Virus record (IMG/VR): IMGVR_UViG_3300031746_000107
Coordinates: 1 to 31,266 of that record
Strand: one strand, 5' to 3'
DNA length: 31,266 bases
Origin: a virus
Part shown: positions 1 to 11,200 of the stretch, piece after piece
Numbering within the stretch: position 1 is the first letter of the stretch
How the letters are laid out: every line of letters begins with the position of its first letter
The notes under the pieces: model-generated
What the model was told of the DNA's origin: nothing
The model's database searches: none
Seen by the model: the letters and a program-made list of their open reading frames with translations, nothing else
Position numbers and translations under genes: made by a program

Positions 1-722
1 TCGACGTCAGAAAGTTTCCGGTTGTAGATGTACATATACTCTATGGCCCCCTGGAGGTTTCTGCCCATGTCGCTGGCACGGTTGCCGACATAGGCATTGA
101 CTCCAGGTCCTGCGGAGTAGTCCCCCGTATAGGGCCCCGAAAAGAGGGAGCCAAACCCCCACTTCGTACCGGAACGGTAAAGAATCTGTTCACCGGGAGA
201 CAAAACGATAGCCAAGGTATACCACTCTCCAGATGAGACCACACACCCGAGCCAGTAATCGTCCCTACTGGTCCCTCCAATCGTAGCGTACAGACCCATG
301 GCCCAATCGGCATTGCGAACATAGGGGGTCGGGGCAGGGTACTTGTCGATGATGCGGCCCAACCCCGCTGCGACCGCTTTGAACTTGAATGCGAACGTCA
401 TCTCTGTAGCGATGGAGTTATAGATATTGGCTCCAACGTTAATGGCGGAGTCGGTGAAATTAATGAATTTGCCGGTGTATCCATCCAACCATGTGGGACC
501 GTCTACAAAGGTCCCATGGTTGCCTTTACCGCTCAGGTCATTGACTCGGGTGCCGGTGCCTTCGTTAAATACGTAACAGCCTACCAACCCCTTGGCGAGA
601 GGATGGGACAAGAGAGGTTGATCGCCCAGTATGGGTTTATTCGTCTGACCCCCGCAGGGATCGGTGGACCAGAGAATGACGAGAAGCCAGAGGATAACGA
701 GAAGAAGGAATAGTCGTTTCAT
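1..722 (-). CDS. LamG/concanavalin-like secreted protein (3' end outside window)
   Basis: I translated this reading frame by hand; it is open from an ATG at 722 to the left edge, so only the first 240 residues are visible. Residues 1-20 are a basic start followed by a long Leu/Val/Ile/Trp run (MKRLFLLLVILWLLVILWS), i.e. a signal peptide or membrane anchor. From about residue 45 it reads as a laminin-G / concanavalin A-like lectin domain: 'GLVGCYVFNEGTGTRVNDLS', 'GKGNHGTFVDGPTW', a later 'GEWYTLAIVLSPG', and a closing 'GAIEYMYIYNRKLSD'. This family binds carbohydrate and often sits in phage fibres or appendages. The gene starts 1 nt after the stop of the upstream gene (TAACATG) with GGGG about 8 nt ahead. 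Its place right after the tailspike suggests a receptor-binding or accessory tail protein. The domain call is fairly sure; the role is inferred. Confidence 0.75.
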   Translation of the reverse strand, partial: MKRLFLLLVILWLLVILWSTDPCGGQTNKPILGDQPLLSHPLAKGLVGCYVFNEGTGTRVNDLSGKGNHGTFVDGPTWLDGYTGKFINFTDSAINVGANIYNSIATEMTFAFKFKAVAAGLGRIIDKYPAPTPYVRNADWAMGLYATIGGTSRDDYWLGCVVSSGEWYTLAIVLSPGEQILYRSGTKWGFGSLFSGPYTGDYSAGPGVNAYVGNRASDMGRNLQGAIEYMYIYNRKLSDV

Positions 723-723
723 G

Positions 724-1371
724 TTAGAGCCCCGTAGTCTTGCTGCAATAGCTGCGGAAGTGGACGCCGGCGTTGGCGTCCGTGTTGTTGACGATCACGC
801 GGACCTGGCTGGCTGCCAGAGGGATTGAAACGACCCAGTCATCCACGCGGTCCCACACGCTCAGGCCGTTTGCGTGTGCTCTCATCAGGTCTTGGCAGAG
901 TGTCACGGTATGGGTGGCATTGACGACGGATCGAACGGACTCGGAGTTGCCGACCGTTCCGTCTACGATGAACCACTTACGGCCCGGGACGTCGAAATCT
1001 CCAGTAGTTGCGTCCGTCAGCGTAATGCTCGTATCACCCGCATTCGCAGTAGCGTCATTTATGGTAGTCGTCGCCGGAGTCTCAGCCGTGCCAGTGAAGG
1101 TAGTGAGGGTTATCCAGTCATCGGCCGCGTAGGAAACCTCCACGATCACCGTGCAGCCATCCTGGGCGTCCGTGTCCGTCAGAGCCACCTCGATGTATAG
1201 GAGAGCGCTATAGCTGGCCGAGACGTCCTCGGCGTTTCCGACGACAAGGACGGCGGGGGCCACGGCCTGCCAGGCGTCGATGGTGTCAAAGGCAGTGGTC
1301 TTGGTCAATGCCGCCAGGGACACTTGGGAGAGGCCCAGGGCCAACATCAAAACTGCTAATTTCTTTCTCAT
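724..1371 (-). CDS. Secreted-looking beta-rich virion-associated protein
   Basis: A 215-residue protein not recognised by family. It opens with a textbook Sec signal peptide: basic MRKK, hydrophobic core LAVLMLALGLSQV, and a cleavage-like SLA|AL at about residue 20. The remainder is rich in Thr, Val, Ala and Asp, with alternating hydrophobic stretches typical of beta-sandwich proteins (for example VAPAVLVVGNAEDV and ASQVRVIVNN). It contains two cysteines in the interior and one near the C-terminus. A strong ribosome site (AAGGAGATCAAAG before ATG) decides the start. It lies 11 nt after the tailspike stop and 1 nt before the LamG gene, so it is in the same leftward operon. A tail or fibre accessory role is inferred only from position and composition. 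Confidence 0.7.
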   Translation of the reverse strand: MRKKLAVLMLALGLSQVSLAALTKTTAFDTIDAWQAVAPAVLVVGNAEDVSASYSALLYIEVALTDTDAQDGCTVIVEVSYAADDWITLTTFTGTAETPATTTINDATANAGDTSITLTDATTGDFDVPGRKWFIVDGTVGNSESVRSVVNATHTVTLCQDLMRAHANGLSVWDRVDDWVVSIPLAASQVRVIVNNTDANAGVHFRSYCSKTTGL

Positions 1372-1382
1372 CTTTGATCTCC

Positions 1383-4300
1383 TTAATTGACTGAATTCAC
1401 TGTGTATTCGAACGTCACGGTTGCGCTGGCTGGACTGCCGGTAGAGGTGGTCGTATGCCAGTTCAGGTAATCGCCTGCATCAACAGTTGGGTTGGTCAGA
1501 GAACCGTCATCGCTCGCACTGGTGCCGGCGTTGCTGGTTATGTCGGCGTCTATGGCCGCTGCATTGGCCCCATTTCCATCGGCCTCATCAAGCCCGCCCG
1601 TCACAAGCGTTCCTCCGATACAAAGTACGTGTATGGCCCGGATCGTGATGGCGTAGGGAACTCTCCATAGGGGAAAGTCATGCGTGTCTGCGGGCGAGCC
1701 AATCACGAACGATTTTGATTTATAGGCGGGCAGGGCGTAGGCCGCATCTCCGTAGAACCGCATCATGGCTCCGGACGTGGCAGAGGTGTCCACCGATACC
1801 TGCCCGGCCGCACTCACGGTCGGGTTCGCTCCATTGGGAATCTCAAATGTCAAGGCCGATCCGGCATCTACGGGACCACCACTCGGCTGTAAAGTCATTC
1901 CGCCATAGACCCCACCGGCCCCGGGAGTGCCTCCAGATAGGGCCAGGACTCCTCCGGCATTGTTTGCACCACTCGAAGCAGGGGCTTGGATGGTCGCTGT
2001 GACAGCCGAGCTGTCAGCCACGGTGTTTGGCCCCACGACTAACGCGAGTGGTTCGAGGTAGGTGACCGCTCCAGTGGCCCCCCATTGTCGCACGCCGTTT
2101 CTCGTGATAGACGGGTCTGTGCCGTTGCTCAAGTAAAATCCATAGTTCGTGGCCCCGGTGAAGGTGTAGGTGGGGACTGTTTTGTTGCCATAGGCGGATG
2201 ATATCTGGCCAGTTAGGGTGGGGCCGCCCGCTCGGACGGGAGCACCCGTACCCGTAGCCGTAGTCCAGACAGGGGCCGCTGTCCCTCCGCCCACCAGGAT
2301 TTCCGTAGTGGCACCTGCGGCCAGCGTTACCCAATTGGTCCCATTGCTGTACAGGGTTTTGCCGGCCGTCCCGGGAACTGCCCACGTCTCGGTAGAGTAG
2401 ACGTTGTTGGTCCCATCGCTGACCAGAATCTTGCGGTCCGTACCGGAGGCACTTGGGTACGTGGGTGTAGACCAGGCGGGAGGAGCTGCCCCTGCACCCT
2501 GTAGGACCTTGCCTGCTGCCCCGGCTGCCAGCCAGGCGTAGGCGTTGTCCGCCGTTCCGTACGCGATACCGCCGTTGGTCTCGGTCAGTCCGGCCAGGCT
2601 GGTGAGGGTAGCCCCGGCCCCGATGTCGCCGGCCGCGGAGAGTGTGATAGGAGAGGTCGCAGAAACGGCCAAGGTGCCGGAGGCGTTGGGCATGGTAATG
2701 GTCCGGTCTGCAGTCGGATCTGTCACAGTAAACAGCGTCTCATGGATATCGGCGGTGGCTCCCTCAAAAAGAATGCCCGTACTGCCGAAGATTATTTGGT
2801 TGGCGGATAGGGCTGGGTTGGAGGCCAACGTCCCCGCCTGATTGACATCGATGGACTGTGTTGCCAGCGTCAGGAAGTCGGCGGCCAGGCCGGTCAGGCT
2901 CACGGCATCGTGAGCCCCGCCTGTAGAGGTGGACCAGGTCGGAGCCGCTGAAGCCCCATTGCTCTTGAGATACTCGCCGTCTGATCCCAGGGCCAGCTCC
3001 TTGACATCTCCGGCACCGTCGCTGTAGAAGACCCGCCATGCGGTCTGGTCCAGGAACTCGGTGAGGTTGTCGTTGCCTCCGCTGGATATAGGGACGCCAT
3101 TGATTCTGATACCTGTGGCGTTCACATCGCCCACCACATTCAGCCGGTAGACGTTGTTAGGCTCGCCGATACCCAGGCACTGCTGGTTACTCGCGTTCAT
3201 GGTCCAGAAGATGTTATTGGCGGATCCCACGTGTGGACCGCCGAAGGAGTCGTTTTGCTGGTCCCAGACGTTGTGTCCGTTGGTGTTTTTGACGTAGCCT
3301 CGGTTGCCCACGATGGTAATGGGATTGAAGGTAGTGGATGTGATCTCTGCCAAAATATCCGTGGCAGAGCCACCGCTGTTATTGGAGATTTGTATCCAGC
3401 CCGGCTTTTGTCCCAACGCTTCGTCTTTGATAAGAATTTTAGGATAGACAGTCCCGTCGGAGTTCCACACCATCGTGTTGTCTCTGATAGTGACATAAAT
3501 AGCCACGGAGGTAGCGTCTGCTGATAACTCAATCAATGCATTGGCGTCGGAGTTCTCGAATTCGCAACTCTCAATCACCAGTTTGGAACCCTTCCAGTTG
3601 GGAAAAGGTATCTGCGTTCCACTGTTCTGAATGTCACAATCCCTAAAAACCCAGTCGTTGAAGCCAGAGTACCATCCTGGCAAAACAGTAGACTCGTGCC
3701 AGTTGCAGTCTACGATTATTGTGTTGGGTCCCATGATATGACAATCGATGACTCGGTTGGCGTTAGATTGACCAAAACTGCCATGAGTCTCACTATAGAA
3801 AACGGACCCACCGCTATACAGGTGCTGGAAGATGCAATCTCTCCAAGTGCATATTTGAGTATTGGGTACATTGAAGTCGATTGCAAAATTAGATATTGAT
3901 ACTCCCTCCCAGTTAATGCCACCAGCTACTTCAGAATACACAGTAGGAGTCAGGTCGAATGCCGCCTTTCCTGCCGTATTGTCACCAAACATACAAAAAT
4001 CTCGAAATACCGCACCAAAATATCCCTGGCCTTTTAGAGTAAATCCATTACAGCCATTCACGTCAAGGAAACTAGACCCCGGAGTACCCTCGACAGTAAT
4101 CACAACTCTTGTGGGGATATCAATCGGAGAGTCTATCCTGAACATGCCCGCTGGAACGATCACCTTGCCGTTGTCGTGCTCACTGCCGTACAGATTGGTC
4201 ACACGGTGAAAGAACTGAACGGCACACTGGAAGGCATTTGCGCAGTCCGTGTTCCTGTCGCCTTTGGCTCCCCACCATCGAGGGTCGGCCGCATTCACGG

Positions 4301-5255
4301 AGCCGGAGGTGGTCGTCACGTCACAGGGATCGAACCCGATGAAAACCGTATCGGGCGGGGCATCGAAAGCCCCACCGATCGTCAGTTTGTACGTACTGGC
4401 CTTGGTGATGGACCCTCCTGGGATGATCAAAAGCCCCAACGTACCGGGGGTAATGACAGAGGCCGTTAAGGTCTCCGCCGTGCTGACCACCAGCGTGGCC
4501 GGCGTAACCTCAATAGCCGATACGGCGGCCGCCAGGCTGGCGTAGTCATTAGAGTCGTACAGATACGAGGAGTGTAGGGCTCTCTTGGCCCCCAGGCGAT
4601 CGGCATTGGTCTCTGCACCGGTCACGATCCGCTGCCACTGGGCAGTCAGTGCCACGTTGGGGTCCCAGGTACCGGTGATCACTGGAGCCTCTGCGATCGT
4701 CGGGGCCCCGGCCGCATCGAAGGCCAGATACTTGCTCTTTCTCGCGGTCACGTCCGGCAGAGGCAACCAGTCATTGGGATCCGTTTGGGGGACCAGAAAC
4801 GCCCTGCCCAACAGGCGGTACAGAAACTGAACCTGCATGGTCAACTTGTCCAGGGAGTCCTCCAGGTTCTGGCGGTTGAGGTAGACCGTGTCCTTGTACG
4901 AGGCCTCCTGGGTCAGATCCGGCACCCGCAGGATGTGCAACTCATAGTCCGATGAGTACGTGTTGACCGTGGTCACCGTCCCACCCGGAGAGGCGAAGTA
5001 GTCGTCATTGTCCGCTGAAACTCTGTAATGGGTGGTCTCGGTCAAGACCGTCTCAGTGCCATCTGCGATCGTACGAAGCACCACGCGAATCTCCGCAGAC
5101 GTGAAGATCGGCCAGTCGAAATCGAAGTCCACAGTGGTCCCTTTGCAGGTATACGATATGGAGTCCGTGGTAGTGGTGATCTCCGCGATCGCCGGCAGGG
5201 GCGGGAAGGTAAGAAGGTAAGAAGCCAGGAAGGTAAGAAGGTAAGAACGTCGCAT
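1383..5255 (-). CDS. Tailspike: T7-fibre-like head-binding domain plus pectate-lyase-like beta-helix
   Basis: A 1290-residue receptor-binding tailspike. The ORF stays open for 65 more codons upstream, but those codons overlap the preceding gene. The ATG at 5255 is preceded by a strong site (AAAAAGGAGAATCAA), so I start there. Order of parts: residues 1-24, a signal-peptide-like leader built on a repeated YLLTF motif and ending AIA|E; about 26-160, a domain resembling the T7 gp17 N-terminal head-binding region (an ITTTTDSISYTCKGTTVDF start, later a QNLEDSLDKLTMQVQFLYR stretch); about 323-655, a pectate-lyase-like right-handed beta-helix beginning DPRWWGAKGD; about 700-1050, fibre-type repeats (DPTADRTITMPNASGTL, GKTLYSNGTNW); then a beta-rich C-terminus. 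T7 gp17 is 553 residues, so this is long. The helix suggests polysaccharide binding or cleavage, but catalytic residues cannot be assigned by eye. Confidence 0.85.
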   Translation of the reverse strand: MRRSYLLTFLASYLLTFPPLPAIAEITTTTDSISYTCKGTTVDFDFDWPIFTSAEIRVVLRTIADGTETVLTETTHYRVSADNDDYFASPGGTVTTVNTYSSDYELHILRVPDLTQEASYKDTVYLNRQNLEDSLDKLTMQVQFLYRLLGRAFLVPQTDPNDWLPLPDVTARKSKYLAFDAAGAPTIAEAPVITGTWDPNVALTAQWQRIVTGAETNADRLGAKRALHSSYLYDSNDYASLAAAVSAIEVTPATLVVSTAETLTASVITPGTLGLLIIPGGSITKASTYKLTIGGAFDAPPDTVFIGFDPCDVTTTSGSVNAADPRWWGAKGDRNTDCANAFQCAVQFFHRVTNLYGSEHDNGKVIVPAGMFRIDSPIDIPTRVVITVEGTPGSSFLDVNGCNGFTLKGQGYFGAVFRDFCMFGDNTAGKAAFDLTPTVYSEVAGGINWEGVSISNFAIDFNVPNTQICTWRDCIFQHLYSGGSVFYSETHGSFGQSNANRVIDCHIMGPNTIIVDCNWHESTVLPGWYSGFNDWVFRDCDIQNSGTQIPFPNWKGSKLVIESCEFENSDANALIELSADATSVAIYVTIRDNTMVWNSDGTVYPKILIKDEALGQKPGWIQISNNSGGSATDILAEITSTTFNPITIVGNRGYVKNTNGHNVWDQQNDSFGGPHVGSANNIFWTMNASNQQCLGIGEPNNVYRLNVVGDVNATGIRINGVPISSGGNDNLTEFLDQTAWRVFYSDGAGDVKELALGSDGEYLKSNGASAAPTWSTSTGGAHDAVSLTGLAADFLTLATQSIDVNQAGTLASNPALSANQIIFGSTGILFEGATADIHETLFTVTDPTADRTITMPNASGTLAVSATSPITLSAAGDIGAGATLTSLAGLTETNGGIAYGTADNAYAWLAAGAAGKVLQGAGAAPPAWSTPTYPSASGTDRKILVSDGTNNVYSTETWAVPGTAGKTLYSNGTNWVTLAAGATTEILVGGGTAAPVWTTATGTGAPVRAGGPTLTGQISSAYGNKTVPTYTFTGATNYGFYLSNGTDPSITRNGVRQWGATGAVTYLEPLALVVGPNTVADSSAVTATIQAPASSGANNAGGVLALSGGTPGAGGVYGGMTLQPSGGPVDAGSALTFEIPNGANPTVSAAGQVSVDTSATSGAMMRFYGDAAYALPAYKSKSFVIGSPADTHDFPLWRVPYAITIRAIHVLCIGGTLVTGGLDEADGNGANAAAIDADITSNAGTSASDDGSLTNPTVDAGDYLNWHTTTSTGSPASATVTFEYTVNSVN
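5206..5247. repeat. Octamer tandem repeat inside tailspike signal peptide
   Basis: Five consecutive 8-bp units of AAGGTAAG type (plus strand), the middle one degenerate (AAGCCAGG). This gives two perfect 18-bp copies at 5206-5223 and 5230-5247 with a 24-bp period. In the coding (minus) strand it encodes the duplicated YLLTF segments of the tailspike leader peptide. Confidence 0.85.
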
Positions 5256-5268
5256 TTGATTCTCCTTT

Positions 5269-8200
5269 TTACTCTTGCGCCCCGATGGGCGGAGGTGCTT
5301 TCTTCTCGTGGCGGCCCAGGGCGGATCTGGACCAGATGAATTCCTCGACGTTCCCAGACCGGACCGCCTTCTCGGCCTGGACCAGATACGGCGTGGGCAG
5401 GCCCATGGCGTAGCCTGCCACTTCGGCCATGGCCTCCAGGGTCTGGGCAAACTCTTCGGCGTCTACGTACTCATCCGGGTCCAGCCAATCTCGCAGGACC
5501 TTCGATCCTTTGCGTGCGAGTTTCTCCGTAGACCGCAAGGCCACACTCTCGATGGGACTGAAGGTGTCGCCCTTGCCGTAGTCCGGGTTCTGCCAGAAGA
5601 TCCTGGCCGTGGCCTGTATAAGCGTTCCGATGATGAATAGGTTCTGTAGAGGGGCTGCTGTGAGCTGCTCACCCTGTTTCTTCGGCCGCCACCGGAAGGC
5701 GTCACGGATCAGTTGGACCAGCATGGGCAGAACCACGGCCGCTATGACCATGTTTTGAAGGTTCTTGACCGGACTGCCCCGCTTGGCTACCAGGTTACGG
5801 TAGCCGTCCGCGAAGATCCTCCACTGCTTATTCGGTTCGTTCATGAAGATGGTCAGGAGTTTTTGAAAGGAGCTGTCCTGCTGGAAACTCGACAGACTGG
5901 TCATCGAGGCCGACGACTGGGTCTCCTCGGTGATTTCCTCGGCAAGGGCGATCGCCTTGGCCTTGTCCCCGGACCTGGCCAACTCCGCCCGGTAGGCAGA
6001 CCAGGCCCCCATCGCCGTTCCGAACTTGTCCATATCGCGGGTGCCGAAGGACAGGACCAACTTGAGCCAGGGCCGCTTGCCGGTCATCTGACCCACCCAA
6101 TCCTGGCGAAGCATGTCGCGGATGTCCCGCTCGTAGCCCTCGTCCCACCGCCTGCGGAGGATCGGACTGGCCGTTTGAAGTTCCTTGAAGTGGTCTATGG
6201 GGCTGGTCCAGAAGTCCACGGAACCCCGGACCAGGTCAGCAAGCCCAAGCCTCGGATCTGTAGCATAAGACACCAGGGACAACGGCTGGAGTAACGCCAC
6301 CGACGGCCGTGCCACCATGGCCGCTACCGCATTGGTCCGGACCTTGTCCATCCATCGGATCATCTTGGCCCGGTCCCGGCCGCCACGCCCAAAAATCCCG
6401 AGCAGGGCCATTACCTCATCGAGGTCGGCCTTGGAATGGTATTGCAGGACCGCCTGTGCAATCTGACGGTTTTTGAACATCCGTCTGAACTGCGACATCG
6501 GCAAGGCCCAGGCCTTAAAGTGCTCCATCTGTGCCACATGGTTGACGAGGACCTGCGTGGCGCCTGCGAATCGCAAGGGCTTGATCGATCGGACACGGCT
6601 CTTGAGACTCCCGTTTGTTGGACTGAGTCTGGCCAACATCTCCTGAGCCACCAGGAGATATTCCGGGATCTCCTGGCCTTCCACGTCTCGACCGAGGGGG
6701 CTGTAGAAGGCATTCTTGGGCAGGTCGATCCCGTAGGTGGCACGGTACACCTTGTTGATGCTGTCGTAATACCGATGGTAAAACCGCATCTGCCAGACGC
6801 CCCAGGACTTTTCCTGGGTAGTCAAGAGCATGCGGACCTTGTCCATGATGTCGTCGGTCCAGAGCATGCCGAAGGGCGTGCCATCTTCCCTGATCCCGCC
6901 CCGCAGAGTGGCGTCCAGGGACGGGTCAAGCATCTCCAGCCACTTCTTGAGAAAGGCATCCCGTGTGGCCTTGATGGTCACCTCGCGACCGAGAAGATCC
7001 GTCCCCACGATCGTCACCTCGTCTTGTAGGGCGGCCAGTGCCTTGTCTGCATCCTGGCCGAAGGTCTCCTTTGCCCCCGCAGTCAGCTCCTTGAGGACGG
7101 CATCCTGGCCGACTGCCTCCAGGGCATGTGCCTTGGGGGCCATGCGGCCGTACTCGCTCAAGGCCGATTGATAGGGTTTGCTCACTTTGTCCAGCCTGCT
7201 TATCCGGTCAAGGATCGATCTCCATCCAAATTGGGAAAGTATCAAGCCATGAAGGGGATTGATCTGTCTCTCGAGTTGTTCGCGGGGCATGGCCTCGGTC
7301 CCGGCCTTGAGATCTTGCCCACCGGTGATTACCTTCAGGATTGCCTCTTTGTCCGTCTCGAACCTGGCCCGATCCGCCAGTCGCTTGTCCTCCGCCAGCA
7401 TCTTGCCCGTGGCCTTGATCGACCGGATGTTGTCCAGAACCTGCTGAACCTCCTGGGCGGACATGCTGCTGAACCCCTGCCACATAGCCGCATCGGTCAC
7501 CATGCGGAGTTGGTCGATCTGGATCTCTCCGTTATCGTACTTGGCTATGGCCTCGGCAATCTGTGCCCTGACCTCTTCCCTCGGCGTGCCCTTGTGCATC
7601 TCCAGATCGAGCTCGATCTGATTGAGCCTGGCGTGGACGTCTGCCGTCAGGGTCCCGACGGGCTTGCCGGACTGGGATCGCACCCCGGTAGAGGCGATCT
7701 CGTCGCGGACCGCCTGACGCAGGTCCCTGGCATTGGATTCCTCGGCCAGTTGCTCGGCCATGGCCAAGGCCCGCATCAAGGAGGGATCCCCGGTGATGTT
7801 CTTGACCTGGTCCAGGAGCTTGCCCCGCTCACGCAGTGGCAGGTTCTTTTGGGCCCAGTCCACCAACTCACTGGCCCTGGCCTTCCGCTGGGCCTCCTTC
7901 GCCTTGAGGGACTCCCTGGCGAACTTGACCCGGTCCGCCCCGATCGCGTTGGCCTCGGCCAGTTTCTCGGCCCACTCATCCCGCTCCCGGCTGATCCGCT
8001 CACGCATGGCCGTCAGTTTGATGGTCTGGGCCGCCTGGCCCATCTTGTACCCCACCCGCTGGCCACGCTCTTGTGCCCTGAAAAAGGCCTCGTCTACTGC
8101 CCGGATCACATCCACGTCGGTCAGGATCATCCCCTTGGACTTGGCCAGTTTCTCGATCTGACGGCGGATCGCCGTCCGCTCGGCATTGGTCGGCCCCTCG

Positions 8201-11200
8201 GCGAAGTGGGGCAGGCCGCTGTCTTTGACAAACAGATCCGCGGCATCCTCAGGATTGCCACCCATCACCAGGACCAGGTCAAGGAGGGTCTGATTGATAT
8301 CCTGGACCGATCGTCCGGCCTTGAGCATCTCGTACTTCTGGACCAGTGCCTCAAAGCCCGGATCGTGCTGCTGCCTGGCCCGGTCGACCGCACCCTCAAG
8401 GAGAGACCCCTTGCCGGCCGTCGCGGAGAGCAGCCCCCCAACGTACTCCACGAACTGGACCGGGTCAGAGATATCCAGGTCCGCCTGCTGACCCGCCTGA
8501 TCCCAGGACAAGACCGCCTGAGCCTTCTCAAAGACGAACTTCTTGCGGAGATCCCTTTGGATGTCCTTGGGCTGTTGGTCTATTGCCTCCTGAACGTCGG
8601 TCTGGTTCGTCTTGCCCACATACCACGGCCCTGCTCCCAAGGTTCTGAATCGTCCCTGGGCCTCCTCAAAGGCATCGGCATACAACGGATGATCTGCAAT
8701 GGCCTTTCGAACCTTGGTCAGCTCGCCCGGGACGGGCCTGACCGGCACACCCTTGAGCTTGATGACCACCCCCTTCTTTTGAGGGGTGAACATCCTGCCC
8801 ATGACATCCTTTACCGCCTGTGGCACCTTGACGTCGATCGGCGAATCCTTGATGACCTGGTAGACCCGGCTGAGCCACTCCCTGAACCGCCAGAAGATCC
8901 GCCTCAGTGCAGGTATCGGGGCCTTGCCGTCTCGGAGCCACCTCTCGAAGGCCCTGGCCCAGGTCTCTTGATGTTCGGTAGTCCATTCGCCCTTGCCCGC
9001 ACCCAGCCAACCCTCTACAACCTGAAGGTCTGCCCCATCCAGGTCCCTGACAAAGACGTGGCCCAGCTCGTGCAGGAGGGTAGAGGCGTCGGCGTTCTCG
9101 AAGATGTGAATGATCGCTTTACCGGAATCCAGGAATTCGACGGCGCCTTTGTTGGATTGCGGAAGTGCACCGCCCCCCGGCCCGACCTGGCCTGGCTCGA
9201 TAGGCAAATTTGAGAGCAACTCACGGATTCGCCGTTCAAAACCAGTATCACTCTCCTTTTGCTTACGTGTGAATGTGATTTCGCTTATTGGGGCACGGGG
9301 ATCTATGGTCATTTCTGGCCAAGTGCTCAGACGTAGATCCCGATCAACAGTGAGTCTGGCCAGATAATTCTCCTGATCCGGCGAGAGGTTTGCCACGCGG
9401 ACGGTAATCTTTTCCGTCGTGGAATGAGTATCAACTGTTTCCACTCCGGCTGACATAAGCAACTCTACGGCGGTCGATGCTGGAACTCCCTCATTTTGCC
9501 GGACCATCTTAATTATTTCAGATGGCTCCTCCTGTTTCAATGCCCCAGGTCCAACCTCACCGGCCTTCCCCGTCCGGATCTCCGTGATATGACCGGCCAG
9601 GTACTCCTCTTCGGTCATCCCCATCGCCGAGGCCCTGGCCTCGATCAGATTCATGATCGTGTCCGTGTACCGCTTGGGGGTCTCTTCTATCCCTGGCGTG
9701 GCCTCCACCATGTCGATGATCTGGGCGCCGATGGTCTTGTAGGTCACAAAAAGAGAGGGGGCCCCGGTTGGCTCGGAGATCCCGGGTGCCCCACTCTCTG
9801 AAGGAGGTCCTATTCCTATTGGTTGCCGCCCTGGTTGAGCCGCCTCACCGGATGGCCAGCCCGCTTCGCCTGGGGCTGACGGCTGGCCGATCTCCCCTGC
9901 CTGGACCGGTTGCCCCTTGGCCGGTATCGGCCCTCCACGGGTCAGCATCTCGTCAAAGATCTTCTGCAGGATCTCCGGGGTGATCGGCCCTTCTATCTGG
10001 GCCGGCTCGCCTGCCTCCGCCTGGGGCCGACCCTCTTGTCTGACGCCCGCTGCTGCCTGGCCCTCTGGAGTAGGCAGGGCCCCTTCTTGCTTGCCATCTG
10101 TACCCCCTTTTTGCGGCCTTCCCATCCTGGCCGCCAGTGTTCCGGTCGTGAACTTGACCCCTCCAGGTTCCGCCAGGACCAGGACCTCGACAGGAAGGCC
10201 CTGGATATCCTGTTTGACCCCCTCCATCAGGCGATCGATCATCCCTGCGTCTGCACCTGCCCCGAAGTCCTGCGTGCCGCTGACAGCCTCAAGGATGGTC
10301 TGGAGGCGCTCCTCGCCTATCTCCTCAAGAAGACCGTTCCAGCCGGCCCGGTCGAAGAGCTTCCCCACGAAATCCGAATGACCTAACGTGTTGTGCAAGC
10401 CCAGCCAGGCCCGCTCAACGCCCGCCAGGAAGGGCTTGCCCATGGGTAGGGCATTGACGATCTTGTCAAACTGGGTAACTACTGGCCGCATGATCGATCC
10501 AACACCCTCGCCGATGGCCCCGCCGGCGGACTCCGTGGCTGCGGATATGACCGTTTCCCCCCAACCCTTGGCGATACTGGTCGCCCAATCCTCCGGGTTG
10601 ATCTCAAAGCGGATCTTGCCATCATCCAGGGCGATCTCGCCGGCCAGACGACGGTCCAGGATCTCCTCGGTGACCCGGTGGGGCATGCCCAGGGTCGCCC
10701 GGGTAATGCCCCCTCCTGCCCACCCGGCCGCTCGAAGGGCCAGATTCCCAATCTTGGTCTCGGTCTGCTTCCTCAAAAGGCGGACGCCCGCCTCCTTGGC
10801 CGCAGTCTTGCCCAGGGCGGCCAGTCCCCCGGTCAGGGCGAACTCAGCCATCCAGGCGGGAAGGACCGAAACCCCCTGCCCAACCTGTGCCCAGAACGTC
10901 AGGCCGCGGCGGTCCAACTCCTCTTGCTCCTGGAGGTACCGCTCGACCAACTCGGTGTCTTGTTGCTTGAGATCCTCCGGACCGAGGGGTGGACTCCACG
11001 GAGAATTATCGCCCGCACTGGCCCTTCGGATATCGTCGGTCACCCGTGACCAGGGATCCATTGCCTGGGCAGAGTATTTGGCCCTCTGTTCGGACGCCTC
11101 GGTGTATGAGTCGGCCTTGAGCCGCTGGACCGCCTGGTACAGATCCGCGTTCTTGACCAGTCCTGCAGGAGAGAACGGCATCAGCTCCAGCCAGTCAGAG

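Noticed and set aside
5256-5450. N-terminal extension of the tailspike by 65 codons
   Set aside because: It overlaps the end of the giant gene, is Arg/Pro/Trp-rich, and a strong ribosome site is placed at the downstream ATG (5255).
7126-9213. A 695-codon open frame on the plus strand
   Set aside because: It lies wholly antisense to the giant ejection protein, its product is Leu/Gly/Pro/His-rich without domain features, and such shadows are expected opposite GC-rich genes.
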